Positions 8,273 through 17,701 are shown, counted from the stretch's first letter. The stretch: DNA of 64,000 bases from Microbulbifer sp. MKSA007 (GCA_032615215.1 CP128433.1:1-64000), one strand, 5' to 3'. Notes: a model not told the origin generated them from the sequence alone. Numbers and translations are program-made.

Positions 8273-9856
8273 GTGCCCATTTCCCACCTGGCCGCGCTAT
8301 CGCAAGCCAAACCAGCCCAACTGCTCAAAGGCATCCTCCGCGGTGTCGAGAAAGAAAGCCTGCGTGTCGCTCCCGATGGCGCCCTTGCGCAAACGCCGCA
8401 TACCACAGCGCTGGGCTCCGCACTCACCCATGAGAGTATTACTACCGACTTCTCCGAGGCCCTACTGGAATTTATTACGCCGCCAGTAGCGACCCCTGAG
8501 GAAGCGTTACAGGTCTTGGATCGTATCCACCGCTACACCTACAACCAGATCGGTGACGAGCGCCTGTGGGTTAACAGCATGCCCTGTGCGATTGGCGAAG
8601 ATAAAGATATTCCCGTTGCCCGCTACGGCAGCTCTCACAGCGGCACAATGAAAACTATTTACCGGCTGGGCCTGGGGTTGCGCTACGGCCGCGCCATGCA
8701 GACTATCGCCGGTATCCACTACAACTTTTCGCTTCCTGAAGAGTTCTGGCTGTGGCTGCATGAAATCGAAGGCAGCAGTGAGGATTTAAAAAGTTTTAAA
8801 ACCCGTCGCTACTTCGATCTAATTCGTAATTTCCGCCGCAATTACTGGTTGCTGATTTACCTGTTTGGCGCCGCACCTGCGGTATGCGCTTCTTTTGTCG
8901 ATGGTCGCGAGCACAGTCTTGAGCCCTTCAATGGGGATGACCACACTCTGCACGTGCCCCACGCTACGTCCCTGCGTATGGGCGACCTGGGCTACAACAG
9001 CAACGTGCAGCAGTCACTAGTGGTTTGCTACAACGACCTGCGCAGCTATTTATCGACGCTCTGTTCAGCGATCAGCAGTTCCTACGGCCCCTACCAGGAA
9101 ATGGGGGTTAAAAATGAAGGCGGCGACTACCAGCAATTGTCCACAGGCATACTGCAAATCGAGAATGAGTTTTACTCACCGATCCGTCCCAAAAACCCCG
9201 CCAAACGCGGCGAAACAGCGCTGTCTGCCCTGGATAATCGCGGTGTTGAATATGTTGAAGTGCGCTGTCTCGACCTGAACCCCTTCGCCCCCCTGGGAAT
9301 TGACGCCCAGCAGATGCGCTTTCTCGATAGCTTCCTGCTGCACTGCCTGCTCACTGACAGCCCCAAAACCAGTGATGCCGATTACCGCAGTACCCAGGAG
9401 AACCAACAGCGTATCGTCTACCGGGGTCACGAACCGGAACTAACACTGCTGGATAACGGTGGCGAGCGTAAACTGAGCGACTGGGCCACCCAATTATTGG
9501 AAGAGGTCGACTCAGTGGCAGAACTGCTGGATAACGCCTGGGGCGGCTCGCAATACCGCGGCTCAGTGGGCGTGCAGAAGGCCAAGGTGAAAGGGGATAT
9601 CCTCACACCGGCACAGCAGATACTGGCAGAGATGCGCGGACAAAACATTACCTTTTCCCAGTGGGCTATGGATAAAGCCGAACAGCACCGCCGCTACTTC
9701 CTGGAGCGCCCTCTGGACAGCGACTATCTGCAAGACTTCCTACAGCAGGCAGAAACCTCACTGCTCAAGCAAAAAGAAATTGAAGCGCAGGATAGCGGTA
9801 CTTTTGAAACATTCCTGAGCCGTTACTATGCCCAATACAACTGCTGCCAGGACTAG
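8273..9856 (+). CDS. gshA: Glutamate-cysteine ligase
   Basis: First and rate-limiting enzyme of glutathione synthesis, joining glutamate and cysteine through the gamma-carboxyl group with ATP. It is the gammaproteobacterial GshA type: LKGILRGVEKESLRV near the start, LGSALTHESITTDFSEALLEFITPP, TIAGIHYNFSLP, HATSLRMGDLGYNS, and YVEVRCLDLNPFAPLGI. I choose the GTG at 8273 because AAGGAG lies exactly 6 bases before it and the resulting 527 residues match the family length. An ATG at 8228 would add 15 residues with a weaker site; the reading frame is open further upstream without meaning. Confidence 0.96.
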   Translation: MPISHLAALSQAKPAQLLKGILRGVEKESLRVAPDGALAQTPHTTALGSALTHESITTDFSEALLEFITPPVATPEEALQVLDRIHRYTYNQIGDERLWVNSMPCAIGEDKDIPVARYGSSHSGTMKTIYRLGLGLRYGRAMQTIAGIHYNFSLPEEFWLWLHEIEGSSEDLKSFKTRRYFDLIRNFRRNYWLLIYLFGAAPAVCASFVDGREHSLEPFNGDDHTLHVPHATSLRMGDLGYNSNVQQSLVVCYNDLRSYLSTLCSAISSSYGPYQEMGVKNEGGDYQQLSTGILQIENEFYSPIRPKNPAKRGETALSALDNRGVEYVEVRCLDLNPFAPLGIDAQQMRFLDSFLLHCLLTDSPKTSDADYRSTQENQQRIVYRGHEPELTLLDNGGERKLSDWATQLLEEVDSVAELLDNAWGGSQYRGSVGVQKAKVKGDILTPAQQILAEMRGQNITFSQWAMDKAEQHRRYFLERPLDSDYLQDFLQQAETSLLKQKEIEAQDSGTFETFLSRYYAQYNCCQD

Positions 9857-9890
9857 CGGCTGATACAGTGCCGCAGCCTGAGCGAGGCTT

Positions 9891-10493
9891 ATGAACTATC
9901 TGGCACACCTGTTACTGTCCGGGCCCAATCCGCGCTGGCGACTGGGCGGGCTCCTGGGGGACTTTGTTAAAGGTCCCCTGGATGACAGTTGGCCAACGGA
10001 TATTGAGCATGGTATTCGCCTGCACCGTCGCATCGATGCCATCACCGATGCTCACCCGGCCTACCGGGATGCCCTGTCACAACTGGACCCGCGCTGGCGT
10101 CGCTATGCCGGTATCGCACTGGATATATGGTTTGATCACCTGTTGGCAGAAAACTGGCAGCAGTGGCACTCTGAAGCGCTGGATGAGTTTTGCCGGCGCT
10201 GTTGGAGAGACTTTCATTTCGACAGCCGGTATATTCCGCCACGCGCAATGGCATTTATTGAGCGCGCCGAGCAAATTAAACTGCTACAAAGTTACCGCGA
10301 GGAGCGGGTAATCGAGCTGACCCTGGAGCGGGTTGGACAGCGGTTGCGCCGCCCGGTAGCACTGCAGGAGCTACTGCCTGAACTTATCGCCGGGCGGAAC
10401 AAACTGGAAAGCAATTTCAATAAACTATTAACCGACTTGAATCTCGAAGCGAACCGCTTTCGACAGCACTATTCAGGACCCGAATTACCATGA
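9891..10493 (+). CDS. acpH: Acyl carrier protein phosphodiesterase
   Basis: A 200-residue protein of the ACP phosphodiesterase (AcpH, DUF479) family, which removes 4'-phosphopantetheine from acyl carrier protein. Family marks are MNYLAHLLLSGPNPRWRLGGLLGDF, the HD-like metal residues in GIRLHRRIDAITDAHP, and IALDIWFDHLLAENW. It resembles an HD-type hydrolase fold. Its stop overlaps the dsbB start (ATGA), so the two are translationally coupled, although no functional link is known. Length is normal. Confidence 0.9.
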   Translation: MNYLAHLLLSGPNPRWRLGGLLGDFVKGPLDDSWPTDIEHGIRLHRRIDAITDAHPAYRDALSQLDPRWRRYAGIALDIWFDHLLAENWQQWHSEALDEFCRRCWRDFHFDSRYIPPRAMAFIERAEQIKLLQSYREERVIELTLERVGQRLRRPVALQELLPELIAGRNKLESNFNKLLTDLNLEANRFRQHYSGPELP

Positions 10494-10981
10494 CCTTACC
10501 CAACCCGCGCATCACTTTTCTTCTGGTCTTCCTAATGGTGGCCTTTTTACTCGGCTCCGCCTTTTATCTCGAGTACGTGCAGGGGCTGGAGCCTTGCAAA
10601 TTGTGTATTACCCAGCGGGTAATGCTATTGGGTGTTGGTGTAGTTTCGTTGATCGCATTCCTGCACAACCCAGCCACCATTGGCCGTCGTGTCTACGGCC
10701 TGCTGGTATCCCTGTGGGCAATGGGCGGTCTCTACTTTGCCGGTCGCCAACTGTGGCTGCAAAGCCTGCCGGAAGACCAAGTGCCGGCCTGTGGTCCAAG
10801 CGTCAGCTATATGATTGAAGTTTTCCCGATGGCCGATGTGCTCAAGGCGCTGCTGAGCGGCGATGGCAATTGTGCTGAAGTACAGTGGACCATGATGGGC
10901 CTGAGTATCCCCGGTTGGGCCGCTATCGGTTTTGCCGGTCTGATCCTGTTCGGTGGCTGGCAAGCATTCCGCAGAGCTTAA
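10490..10981 (+). CDS. dsbB: Disulfide bond formation protein B (DsbB/DsbH)
   Basis: A 163-residue inner-membrane quinone reductase that re-oxidises periplasmic DsbA. Four membrane helices are visible. The first redox pair is Cys36-Lys-Leu-Cys39 next to EPCKLC; the second periplasmic pair is Cys101 and Cys128. Position beside rsd/algQ, FKBP and algP matches the DsbH copy of Pseudomonas. The start overlaps the acpH stop by 4 bases. A second, more distant DsbB-like protein lies at 32094. Confidence 0.95.
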   Translation: MTLPNPRITFLLVFLMVAFLLGSAFYLEYVQGLEPCKLCITQRVMLLGVGVVSLIAFLHNPATIGRRVYGLLVSLWAMGGLYFAGRQLWLQSLPEDQVPACGPSVSYMIEVFPMADVLKALLSGDGNCAEVQWTMMGLSIPGWAAIGFAGLILFGGWQAFRRA

Positions 10982-11017
10982 CAATCTCCGGCGGCTTTAC
11001 CGGCCGCCATCTCCTAC

Positions 11018-11402
11018 ATGTCAAAATCCACGCTGCACAACATACTCCGCTGGCTGGGGGAGCTGCCATTCTGGTTGCCTGTACCTGGCTGGGCAATTTC
11101 ACCAGCTCAAGCCTGTCACTACCCATTCCGGGATCTGTCATAGGGATGCTGATGCTACTGGTGATTCTCGTGTTCAATGGTGGGGCTCCCGCAGGCCTTG
11201 CCAAAGTCAGCTCACAACTGCTTTATCTATTGCCGCTGTTATTGCTACCGGCGGCTGTCGGGGTATTTTTTTCCAGGGCCTGACTCTATCCGACTGGCTA
11301 GCCTTAATCGCCGCTATTGTGATTGGCACACTGATCAGTATCGCTATTTGCGCACAGCTATTAAAGAAATTGCTGATTCGCTCTGGGGGTAATAGAGAGT
11401 GA
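11018..11402 (+). CDS. LrgA/CidA family holin-like protein, frame broken twice
   Basis: A small membrane protein of the LrgA/CidA family, thought to act with LrgB in murein hydrolase or metabolite export control. Core motifs are SLSLPIPGSVIGMLMLL and LPLLLLPAAVGVFF, then LTLSDWLALIAAIVIGT. These lie in different frames. From the ATG at 11018 (MSKSTLHNILRW), one extra G in the G5 run at 11056-11060 and one extra T in the T7 run at 11266-11272 join everything into 128 residues with four membrane segments. It ends overlapping the lrgB start. I think these are two base-calling losses, but true decay or slippage is possible. Confidence 0.75.
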
Positions 11403-12085
11403 ATGAATTTCTGGCGAGCCCAATCTTTGTATTGCCCTTGAATATCATAGCTTTTCTTGTCGGCGTTACCCTTTACCGGTGCTACAAGACTGTTCTGCTG
11501 CACCCTATCATCAGCGCTAGCATTTTGACCGCAATAACATTGAGTGCTCTCCATATCCCCTATGAGAGTTACCAGGGCTCCAGTGCATTACTGTACAGCT
11601 TGCTAGGGCCAGCAGTTGTTGCCCTGGCTGTCCCTCTCAAACAAAATCTAGTGATTATCCGCAAAGCCGGCTGGCCGCTACTTGTCACTATTTTTGTGGG
11701 TGCGATTTTGGCCCCAGTTATAGCGGTATTAATCGCCTTGGTATTTGGCGCGGGCAAGTCAGTACTACTGGCGTTGAGCGGCAAATCTATTACCACACCC
11801 ATCGCATTGGCCCTAGCGGAAACAATCCACGCTTCTCTCAGCCTCACTGCAGCTATTGTGGTCTTGACCGGGGTGGTCGGTGCTATCGCTGGCCCAGCTC
11901 TAATGAGTAGGCTCAATATTCACGATGAGCGCATTGTCGGTATCGTACTCGGCATCAATGCCCACGCGGTGGGGACCGCGCGGGCATTAGAAATCAGCGC
12001 CCTGTGCGGCGCCTGTGCAGCGTTGGCGATGGGTACCTGCGGTGCGCTCACCGCGCTGATTTTGCCGCTCATTATCAGTGGATAA
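11399..12085 (+). CDS. LrgB family membrane protein
   Basis: A 228-residue polytopic membrane protein of the LrgB/CidB/YohK family. Family marks are LLHPIISASIL, LLGPAVVALAVPL and the strongly conserved KSITTPIALALAE followed by ALMSRLNIHDERIVGIVLGINAHAVGTARALE. It partners with the LrgA-like protein encoded just upstream; the GTG start overlaps the lrgA stop. The pair has been linked to autolysis control and to pyruvate or glycolate export in different bacteria, so the substrate here is open. The pair is inserted between dsbB and rsd, which are adjacent in Pseudomonas. Confidence 0.9.
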   Translation: MNEFLASPIFVLPLNIIAFLVGVTLYRCYKTVLLHPIISASILTAITLSALHIPYESYQGSSALLYSLLGPAVVALAVPLKQNLVIIRKAGWPLLVTIFVGAILAPVIAVLIALVFGAGKSVLLALSGKSITTPIALALAETIHASLSLTAAIVVLTGVVGAIAGPALMSRLNIHDERIVGIVLGINAHAVGTARALEISALCGACAALAMGTCGALTALILPLIISG

Positions 12086-12254
12086 AACACCCTAGATTTG
12101 CTCCACCGAAGATCGCCGCAGGCATCGTTGTATTCTGGCGTAGATCACACTCTGCGCCTTGCCGTCGGCGGGGGAATCTCCTATCTTCTTAGGGCCTTCG
12201 GGATCAGCAATAAAGCTGGCTATCACGGCAACAGTAACCAAAGGATTCTTGGAG

Positions 12255-12722
12255 ATGCTGGAAAATTGTAAATCTGCGCGCGAGCGCTGGGGTGGCGTCA
12301 GTGAAATCATTGACCGCTGGCTACAGTCCCGACAAATCCTGCTGGTAAGTTACTACCATCTATCTGAGAAGAAAGAATTTAACGATGGGGATTCGGAGAC
12401 CGAGAACGGTGTTCGTCATCTTTGCCAGTTGCTGGTGGACTACGTCTCTGCGGGACACTTTGAGGTATACGAACAGCTCATACTTGAAGGCCAGGCTTTT
12501 GATGATAAACAGGGGCTGCAACAAGCGCGGGAACTCTATCGGGATATTGATGTGACCACTGATGTCGCTGTCGATTTCAATGATAAGTACCAGGAAACCG
12601 ACGATCTATCCAGCCTGAACCCGGATTTGTCACAGCTGGGGGAAGCACTGGAAACCCGCTTTAGTTCCGAGGATCGAATGATCGCACTTTTGCACACAGC
12701 CCATAAAAACCAGCTGGTCTAA
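12255..12722 (+). CDS. rsd: Regulator of sigma D (Rsd/AlgQ)
   Basis: A 155-residue anti-sigma70 factor of the Rsd/AlgQ family, which binds region 4 of the housekeeping sigma factor and shifts RNA polymerase toward alternative sigma factors. It begins MLENCKSARERWGGVSEIIDRWL, as in AlgQ, and carries QLLVDYVSAGHFEVYEQL. The ATG at 12255 is chosen because the family begins there and an AAGGA lies upstream; the frame is open 96 bases further up. In Pseudomonas, AlgQ and AlgP were described as alginate regulators. The neighbours here (FKBP, AlgP-like, ABC-F) match that locus. Confidence 0.93.
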   Translation: MLENCKSARERWGGVSEIIDRWLQSRQILLVSYYHLSEKKEFNDGDSETENGVRHLCQLLVDYVSAGHFEVYEQLILEGQAFDDKQGLQQARELYRDIDVTTDVAVDFNDKYQETDDLSSLNPDLSQLGEALETRFSSEDRMIALLHTAHKNQLV

Positions 12723-12805
12723 AAAACTGAATTCATCACTGTAAAGGCGATGGGAAGCCGGCGCCTTTAATCGAATATTTTTGCTGTTGATTTTTCAAGG
12801 TAAAA

Positions 12806-12834
12806 AATAAAGGCGCCCATTGGGCGCCTTTATT
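12806..12834. terminator. Bidirectional terminator between rsd and the FKBP gene
   Basis: Stem AATAAAGGCGCCC (12806-12818), 3-base loop, and GGGCGCCTTTATT (12822-12834), between two converging genes. Each arm starts or ends AT-rich, as expected for use in both directions. Confidence 0.8.
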
Positions 12835-12856
12835 GAATCCAAAGTAGTAAATTTAA

Positions 12857-13645
12857 TTACTCGCTTTTGGGCTCTTCTTTTTTCTCTTCTTTTTTCTCGG
12901 CGCCATCTTCCTTGCCAACATTGGCTTTGTGCAGCTCCACTTCAAAAATCAGCGTTGCGTTAGGGCCGATCTTACCGCCTGCACCACCCGGGCCATATGC
13001 CAGCTCGGAGGGGATGTAAAGCTCCCACTTGGAACCCTCTTTCATCAGTTGCAACGCTTCGGTCCAACCTTTGATGACACCATTAACCGGGAACTGGACC
13101 GGCTCACCACGGGCGTAAGAGCTATCAAACTCTTCACCATTAATCAGGGTACCCTTGTAGTCCACTTCAACAGTGCTGTTCTCACTGGGCTGGCCGCCGG
13201 AACCCTCAGTAATCACTTTGTACTGCAGGCCGGAATCAGTGGTAACAACACCATCTTTCTTGGCATTCTCTTCGAGGAAGGCTTTTCCTTCCTGCAGGTT
13301 TTTATCAGCAGTTTCTTTGAATTCTTTCTCTTGCTGAGCCAGCATTTCCTGCTGCTTCTTCTGCATTTGCTCTTGGAAGGCAGCGATAGTTTGCTGCTTT
13401 TCTTCTTCAGTCAAACGGGATTCATGGCCGCTGGAGACATCCTTAAGAGCCATCATCACTACTTGGGGATCTAATTTCACATCCTGAGCTTCAAGGCGCT
13501 TCGCCATATCTTCGGCAATGATGTAGCTGACCTTCTTCTCCTGGGTGTCCAGGGCAACTTCTTTTTCCTGCTTAGATCCCTGTTCGTTACAGCCGGTCAG
13601 CGCCAGGCCAAGGGCAATTGCTGCAGCCAAAGGGTATTTATTCAT
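12857..13645 (-). CDS. FKBP-type peptidyl-prolyl isomerase lipoprotein
   Basis: A 262-residue Mip/FkpA-type prolyl isomerase that helps periplasmic or surface proteins fold. A lipoprotein signal ends in the lipobox LTGC at about residue 19. A helical, Gln/Lys/Glu-rich dimerisation segment follows (residues 30-135). The FKBP catalytic domain spans about 145-245 (VEVDYKGTLINGEEFDSSYARG, VIKGWTEALQLMKEGSKWELYIP, YGPGGAGGKIGPNATLIFEVEL). The tail is a Lys/Glu-rich repeat. The ATG at 13645 is chosen because it starts the signal peptide. Pseudomonas has an FKBP isomerase gene at the same place next to algQ. Confidence 0.93.
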   Translation of the reverse strand: MNKYPLAAAIALGLALTGCNEQGSKQEKEVALDTQEKKVSYIIAEDMAKRLEAQDVKLDPQVVMMALKDVSSGHESRLTEEEKQQTIAAFQEQMQKKQQEMLAQQEKEFKETADKNLQEGKAFLEENAKKDGVVTTDSGLQYKVITEGSGGQPSENSTVEVDYKGTLINGEEFDSSYARGEPVQFPVNGVIKGWTEALQLMKEGSKWELYIPSELAYGPGGAGGKIGPNATLIFEVELHKANVGKEDGAEKKEEKKEEPKSE

Positions 13646-14102
13646 GGGTGTTGTCTCTTTGTCCGTATTGCGTTGAATGATTCGCGCTTGACCCTGGGTC
13701 AATGCCTGCGGCGGCTTATCAAGTAATCCTGAATCGGCCCTTAGCCTCCAGGCGCACCTTTTCCGCCAGTCCGCTCAAGTCTAACCTAAGGCGACTGCAA
13801 GTGCATACCGATGACGCGCACACTGTGCAGGACACCACATTCCACCTTAAGGTTCCAGGGACCAGCGAGAAAAAAATACATTTACAGCACTATTTTCGCT
13901 GCTTACGGCATACATTTTTTTTAAAAACAGCGCTATTATCGACCAGTCGCCGGTTATTGTTCCGGACTGTTTGAGGTGCTTTTCAGTTTCAGAACAATTT
14001 ACAGTGTTCAGATCCCCGATTTAAATATGTCTATTACAGATAGATCTGATCCGTACACTGTCCGGATGTTCCAATTGATAATAAACGTCAGGACATTTAC
14101 TC
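13646..14102. other. Divergent intergenic region between FKBP and AlgP-like genes
   Basis: This 457-base region has no credible gene. It presumably carries two divergent promoters. It contains a perfect inverted repeat close to the FKBP start (listed separately) and AT-rich runs around 13900-13940 that could serve the AlgP-like gene. No RNA gene seen. Confidence 0.5.
13688..13702. promoter_or_regulatory. Perfect inverted repeat TTGACCC-T-GGGTCAA, operator-like
   Basis: A 15-base perfect palindrome centred about 50 bases upstream of the FKBP ATG. Size and position fit a dimeric repressor or activator site. The cognate regulator is unknown, and a chance origin is possible. Confidence 0.3.
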
Positions 14103-15065
14103 ATGGCTGCCAAACAAAGAGCTGTCAATTCAGTCGCAGAACTGGAAGCACAAATTTCCAAGCTAACCGTCAAGCTGGACAAAGCCCGCAACAAGAAAGT
14201 TACCGATGCCGGCAAAAGTGTTTTAAAAGCCGGAAAAGCACTGACTTCCGCAAAAGAAAAATTAGCTAAAGCGAAAACCAAACTAGTAGACGCTAGAACT
14301 GCAGCCAAGACACGAAAGACAGCTGCCACTCAAAAGCGTGTAGAAACCGCCAAGGCCAATGTAGAAAAGCATAACGAAGTACTCCAGCAAGCAAAGGCAT
14401 CACACGCCGAAGCAAAGGGTACTGAGTCCCAGGCAAAAGCCGAGCTGAAAGCTGCCGAAGCTGTACGTAAGGCCGGTGTAAAAGCAGAAAAACTGCTGAA
14501 CAAATCCAAGCCAAAAGCCCGTAAAGCTACCACCTCAAAAAAAGTAGCCGCTCCTAAAGCAACAGCAGCAAAGAGCCGCACTAAAGCAAGCACTACCAAC
14601 ACCACCAAAACAACGAAAAAGACAGTGGCAAAAAAAGCCACAGAAAAGAAAACTAGTGCCAAGAAAGCGCCGGCAAAAACCGCCGCTGCCACTAAAGCAG
14701 TAAAGAAAACTCCCGCAAAGAAAGCCTCCTCTGCTGCGAAAAAAGCGCCAGCCAAGAAAGCTTCTACTGCCGAGAAAAAAACTTCAGCGAAGAAAGCTCC
14801 AGCTAAAACTACTGCTGCCAAAAAACCAGCGGCGAGCAAACCCTCTACGGAAGCCAAGCCTGCAACAGTCAAGCCAAGCGTGGAAACTCCGAAGGTGAAG
14901 GCTGCCAGCAAGCCAGAAACCGTAGAGAAGCCCAAAGACGATTCAAAAACCATGGCTCCAGCTGAGCAGCAGAAACCTATGGATACTCCGCGCCCAGCAG
15001 CAACGATTACTCCTAGCACTCCGGCAAACAGCCTGTTTTCTTCGGAGCAACCCAGCGGCGAGTAG
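14103..15065 (+). CDS. algP: AlgP-like histone H1-like Lys/Ala/Pro-rich protein
   Basis: A 320-residue basic protein. Residues 1-125 form a Lys/Ala/Glu-rich predicted coiled coil (VAELEAQISKLTVKLDKARNK). Residues 135-260 are low-complexity repeats of KKAPAKK/KKTSAKKA type resembling the C-terminal tail of histone H1. The end is Pro/Ser-rich and less basic. This architecture and the gene order rsd-FKBP-AlgP-ABC-F match AlgP (AlgR3) of Pseudomonas, a DNA-binding protein reported to affect algD expression. DNA binding is inferred from composition. An AGGA site lies 9 bases before the ATG. The repeats could vary in number between strains. Confidence 0.8.
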   Translation: MAAKQRAVNSVAELEAQISKLTVKLDKARNKKVTDAGKSVLKAGKALTSAKEKLAKAKTKLVDARTAAKTRKTAATQKRVETAKANVEKHNEVLQQAKASHAEAKGTESQAKAELKAAEAVRKAGVKAEKLLNKSKPKARKATTSKKVAAPKATAAKSRTKASTTNTTKTTKKTVAKKATEKKTSAKKAPAKTAAATKAVKKTPAKKASSAAKKAPAKKASTAEKKTSAKKAPAKTTAAKKPAASKPSTEAKPATVKPSVETPKVKAASKPETVEKPKDDSKTMAPAEQQKPMDTPRPAATITPSTPANSLFSSEQPSGE

Positions 15066-15179
15066 TCTCGGAACTCCTCGCAGCCAAATACGCTGCTGCT
15101 TAATTGAGCTCTGTACTTTTCACGACTGTATTACCGGCGACCCCAGAAAGTACAGTGCCCAGAGGGGTGTAACAGTGGC

Positions 15180-15674
15180 TTAACCCGCTGCCCCCCTGTG
15201 AGCCAAGTAGCTTTCGATCAGGCCCGCCCAGCGGGCCTGATCTTTTTGCTGCAAACCATATTGCTGGGATGCTAGCTCCAGTGCAGAACGATCCCCCGGC
15301 CAGTCCTCAGCATAAATTTTCCACAGCGCAGCCAACTGCAACTGCTCCAGCTTCAATTCATAGCGTTTACACAGTGCGTAGGCCCGCTGGGTATGGGGGC
15401 GCAAACTCCCCAACCAACGACGCAGGTGCCGCACACTGCGAATCATTCGCCTGCGCGGCGCAACGCCTCGATCTGCGACTCTCCATCCCTCTTCACTGAT
15501 TTCCTTGCCACAAACGGCTGTATAGCTCGCCCACAGTAGAAGACACACGTCAGCGCCATTTCTGTCTTGGCAGTCAAGTAGGAACTGTTCGACATCCTGG
15601 TAGGCATAAAAGTCCAAGCTGAACTGCCAGAGGGGGTTTTCCTTGGGGGAAGATGGAGGTGAAGTATTTGTCAC
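15180..15674 (-). CDS. TIGR02444 family protein
   Basis: A 164-residue protein of the TIGR02444 (DUF2390) family of gammaproteobacteria. Marks are LWQFSLDFYAYQDVEQFLLDCQDRNGADVCLLLWASY near the start and WRVADRGVAPRRRMIRSVRHLRRWL in the middle. The function of the family is unknown. Members are commonly encoded next to the ABC-F ATPase gene, as here, where the two are divergent with about 110 bases between them. No signal or membrane segment is seen. Confidence 0.85.
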   Translation of the reverse strand: MTNTSPPSSPKENPLWQFSLDFYAYQDVEQFLLDCQDRNGADVCLLLWASYTAVCGKEISEEGWRVADRGVAPRRRMIRSVRHLRRWLGSLRPHTQRAYALCKRYELKLEQLQLAALWKIYAEDWPGDRSALELASQQYGLQQKDQARWAGLIESYLAHRGAAG

Positions 15675-15782
15675 GTTAGAATCCCGACCCTTTGCTGATC
15701 GGCATAGTGCCCCAGTCTCTGTGGAGTCCGGGTCTGTTCAATAGCCTAGCATTCATCGGCCTATTCATATGAGGTTTTTCCA

Positions 15783-17701
15783 GTGATCAATTTACAAGGG
15801 GTTTCTCTGCACCGAGGTGAGCGCGACTTGCTTGACAGCGCAGATTGCAGAATCTTCCCCGGCCACAAAGTCGGAATTATCGGTGCCAACGGCTGTGGCA
15901 AGTCAACTCTGTTCAAACTGCTGCTTGGACAACTGGAAACCGATGCAGGGCGGGTAGACCTCCCCAGCACCTGGCGTATCTCCCATATGGCTCAAGAGGT
16001 AGAAGCTAGTGAGCAGTCAGCACTGGATTACGTTTTAGACGGCGATAGCGAGTTGCGGCTATTGCAAAAGCAACTGGCAGAGGCCGAAGCGAGCGGCGAT
16101 ACCGACGGTCACAAACTGGCAGAACTGCACGAGCGCATGGCCAGTATTGATGGCTATAGTGGCCCGGCGCGCGCCGCGCAACTCCTCGACGGGCTCGGCT
16201 TTTCCCACGAAGAGCAACAGCGCCCCGTTCGCAGCTTCTCAGGTGGCTGGCGTATTCGCCTCAATTTGGGCCGTGCCCTGATGTGCCCCGCAGATCTTAT
16301 GCTATTGGACGAGCCCACCAACCACTTGGATCTGGATGCCACCCTTTGGCTGGAACAGTGGCTGCAACGCTTCCCCGGTACCCTGCTGATTATTTCCCAC
16401 GACCGCGACTTTCTCGATGCAGTGGTCGACGGCATTGTCAGTTTTGAACAGCAAAAACTGGTCTTGTACAGCGGCAATTACAGTGCCTTCGAGCGCGCTC
16501 GCGCTGAGCGCCTGGCCCAGCAGCAAATACAGTTTGAAAAACAGCAAGCCGAACGCGCACATATGGAAGACTTTGTGCGGCGCTTTCGCGCCAAAGCGAG
16601 CAAGGCCAAGCAGGCACAAAGCCGCCTGAAAGCCCTGGACCGGATGGCTCTGATTGCCCCAGCCCATGTGGATTCCCCTTTTCATTTTACTTTGCCATCC
16701 TCAGAGAAAACCTCTAATCCGTTAATCGACCTGCGCGAGGCGGATATCGGCTATGCCGAAAAAATAGTGGTGAAGAACGTTCAGCTGGGCATTCAACCGG
16801 GACGCCGTATCGGCCTGCTCGGCCCCAATGGTGCGGGCAAGTCTTCTCTAATCAAAACCCTGGCTGGCACACTCGCCCCCTCAGCGGCGAGCGCCAATGT
16901 GGCGAACACTTGGCCATCGGCTACTTCGCCCAGCATCAGCTGGAAGCACTGGATAGCAACGGTTCCCCATTGCTGCACCTGCAAAGGCTGAGCCCCGATG
17001 CCTCGGAGCAATCGCTGCGGGATTTTCTCGGCGGCTACGGTTTTATCGGCGATCGGGTTTTCGAAACGGTAGGGGGCTTTTCCGGCGGTGAAAAAGCCCG
17101 TTTAGCCCTGGCACTACTGGCCTGGCAAAAACCTAACCTGTTGCTTCTCGATGAACCGACAAACCACCTTGATTTGGAAATGCGCCACGCCCTGACCCTG
17201 GCGCTGGCGGAGTTTCCCGGTGCCGTCATATTGGTTTCCCACGATCGTCATCTACTGGCCAATACTGCCGACGAATTTATTCTGGTGGCCAATGGCCGCG
17301 CCGAACCCTATAGCGGCGACCTTGATGACTACAAACAGTGGCTGCTCGGCTTTAACCGGGAAAAGAAACGCAAAGAGGAGAGCCCCTCCACTGTTACTGG
17401 CACAGAGGAAAAAGCCCCTGAGGATAAGAAGGCCCAAAGGCGCGCCGCCGCCGCTCTACGCGAACAACTGAAGCCCCTGACCAACAAACTCAAGAATATT
17501 GAGCGACAGATGGCTACGGCAGAAAAGGCATTGGCCGCAGTACAGGAAAAACTTGCCGATGAAGCGCTATATAGCGGCGGCCAGCAGGAAGAAATAGCTC
17601 GACTTAATAAAGAGCAGTCGGAGCAGCAGGAATTAATGGAAGAACTGGAAATGGAATGGCTGGAAATTTCTGAGAAGCTCGAAGAAATTCGCAGCGAGTA
17701 A
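15783..17701 (+). CDS. ABC-F family ATPase (YheS-like), frameshifted in this sequence
   Basis: A soluble twin-ATPase of the ABC-F family; members act on the ribosome E site as translation factors. The N-terminal ATPase has Walker A GANGCGKST, signature FSGGWRIRLNLGR and Walker B LMLLDEPTNHLD. The second has GPNGAGKSS, FSGGEKARLALA and LLLLDEPTNHLD, then a charged coiled-coil tail. The frame breaks at the C5 run at 16876-16880. One added C restores GTLAPLSGERQCGEHLAIGYFAQ and gives 639 residues, the YheS length. As written the two parts end at 16991 and begin near 16881. Probably an under-called base. Confidence 0.88.

Noticed and set aside
11266..11272. Programmed frameshifting in lrgA at the T7 run
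   Set aside because: Seven other homopolymer faults of the same kind occur in unrelated genes, so a general base-calling cause is simpler.
14560..14860. Repeats in the AlgP-like gene as a CRISPR-like or noncoding array
   Set aside because: The repeats are irregular, in frame, and encode Lys/Ala/Pro motifs; there are no spacers.
14330..15019. Minus-strand frame of 229 codons opposite the AlgP-like gene
   Set aside because: Its hydrophobic Ala/Phe/Val pattern is the mirror of the Lys/Ala repeats on the other strand.
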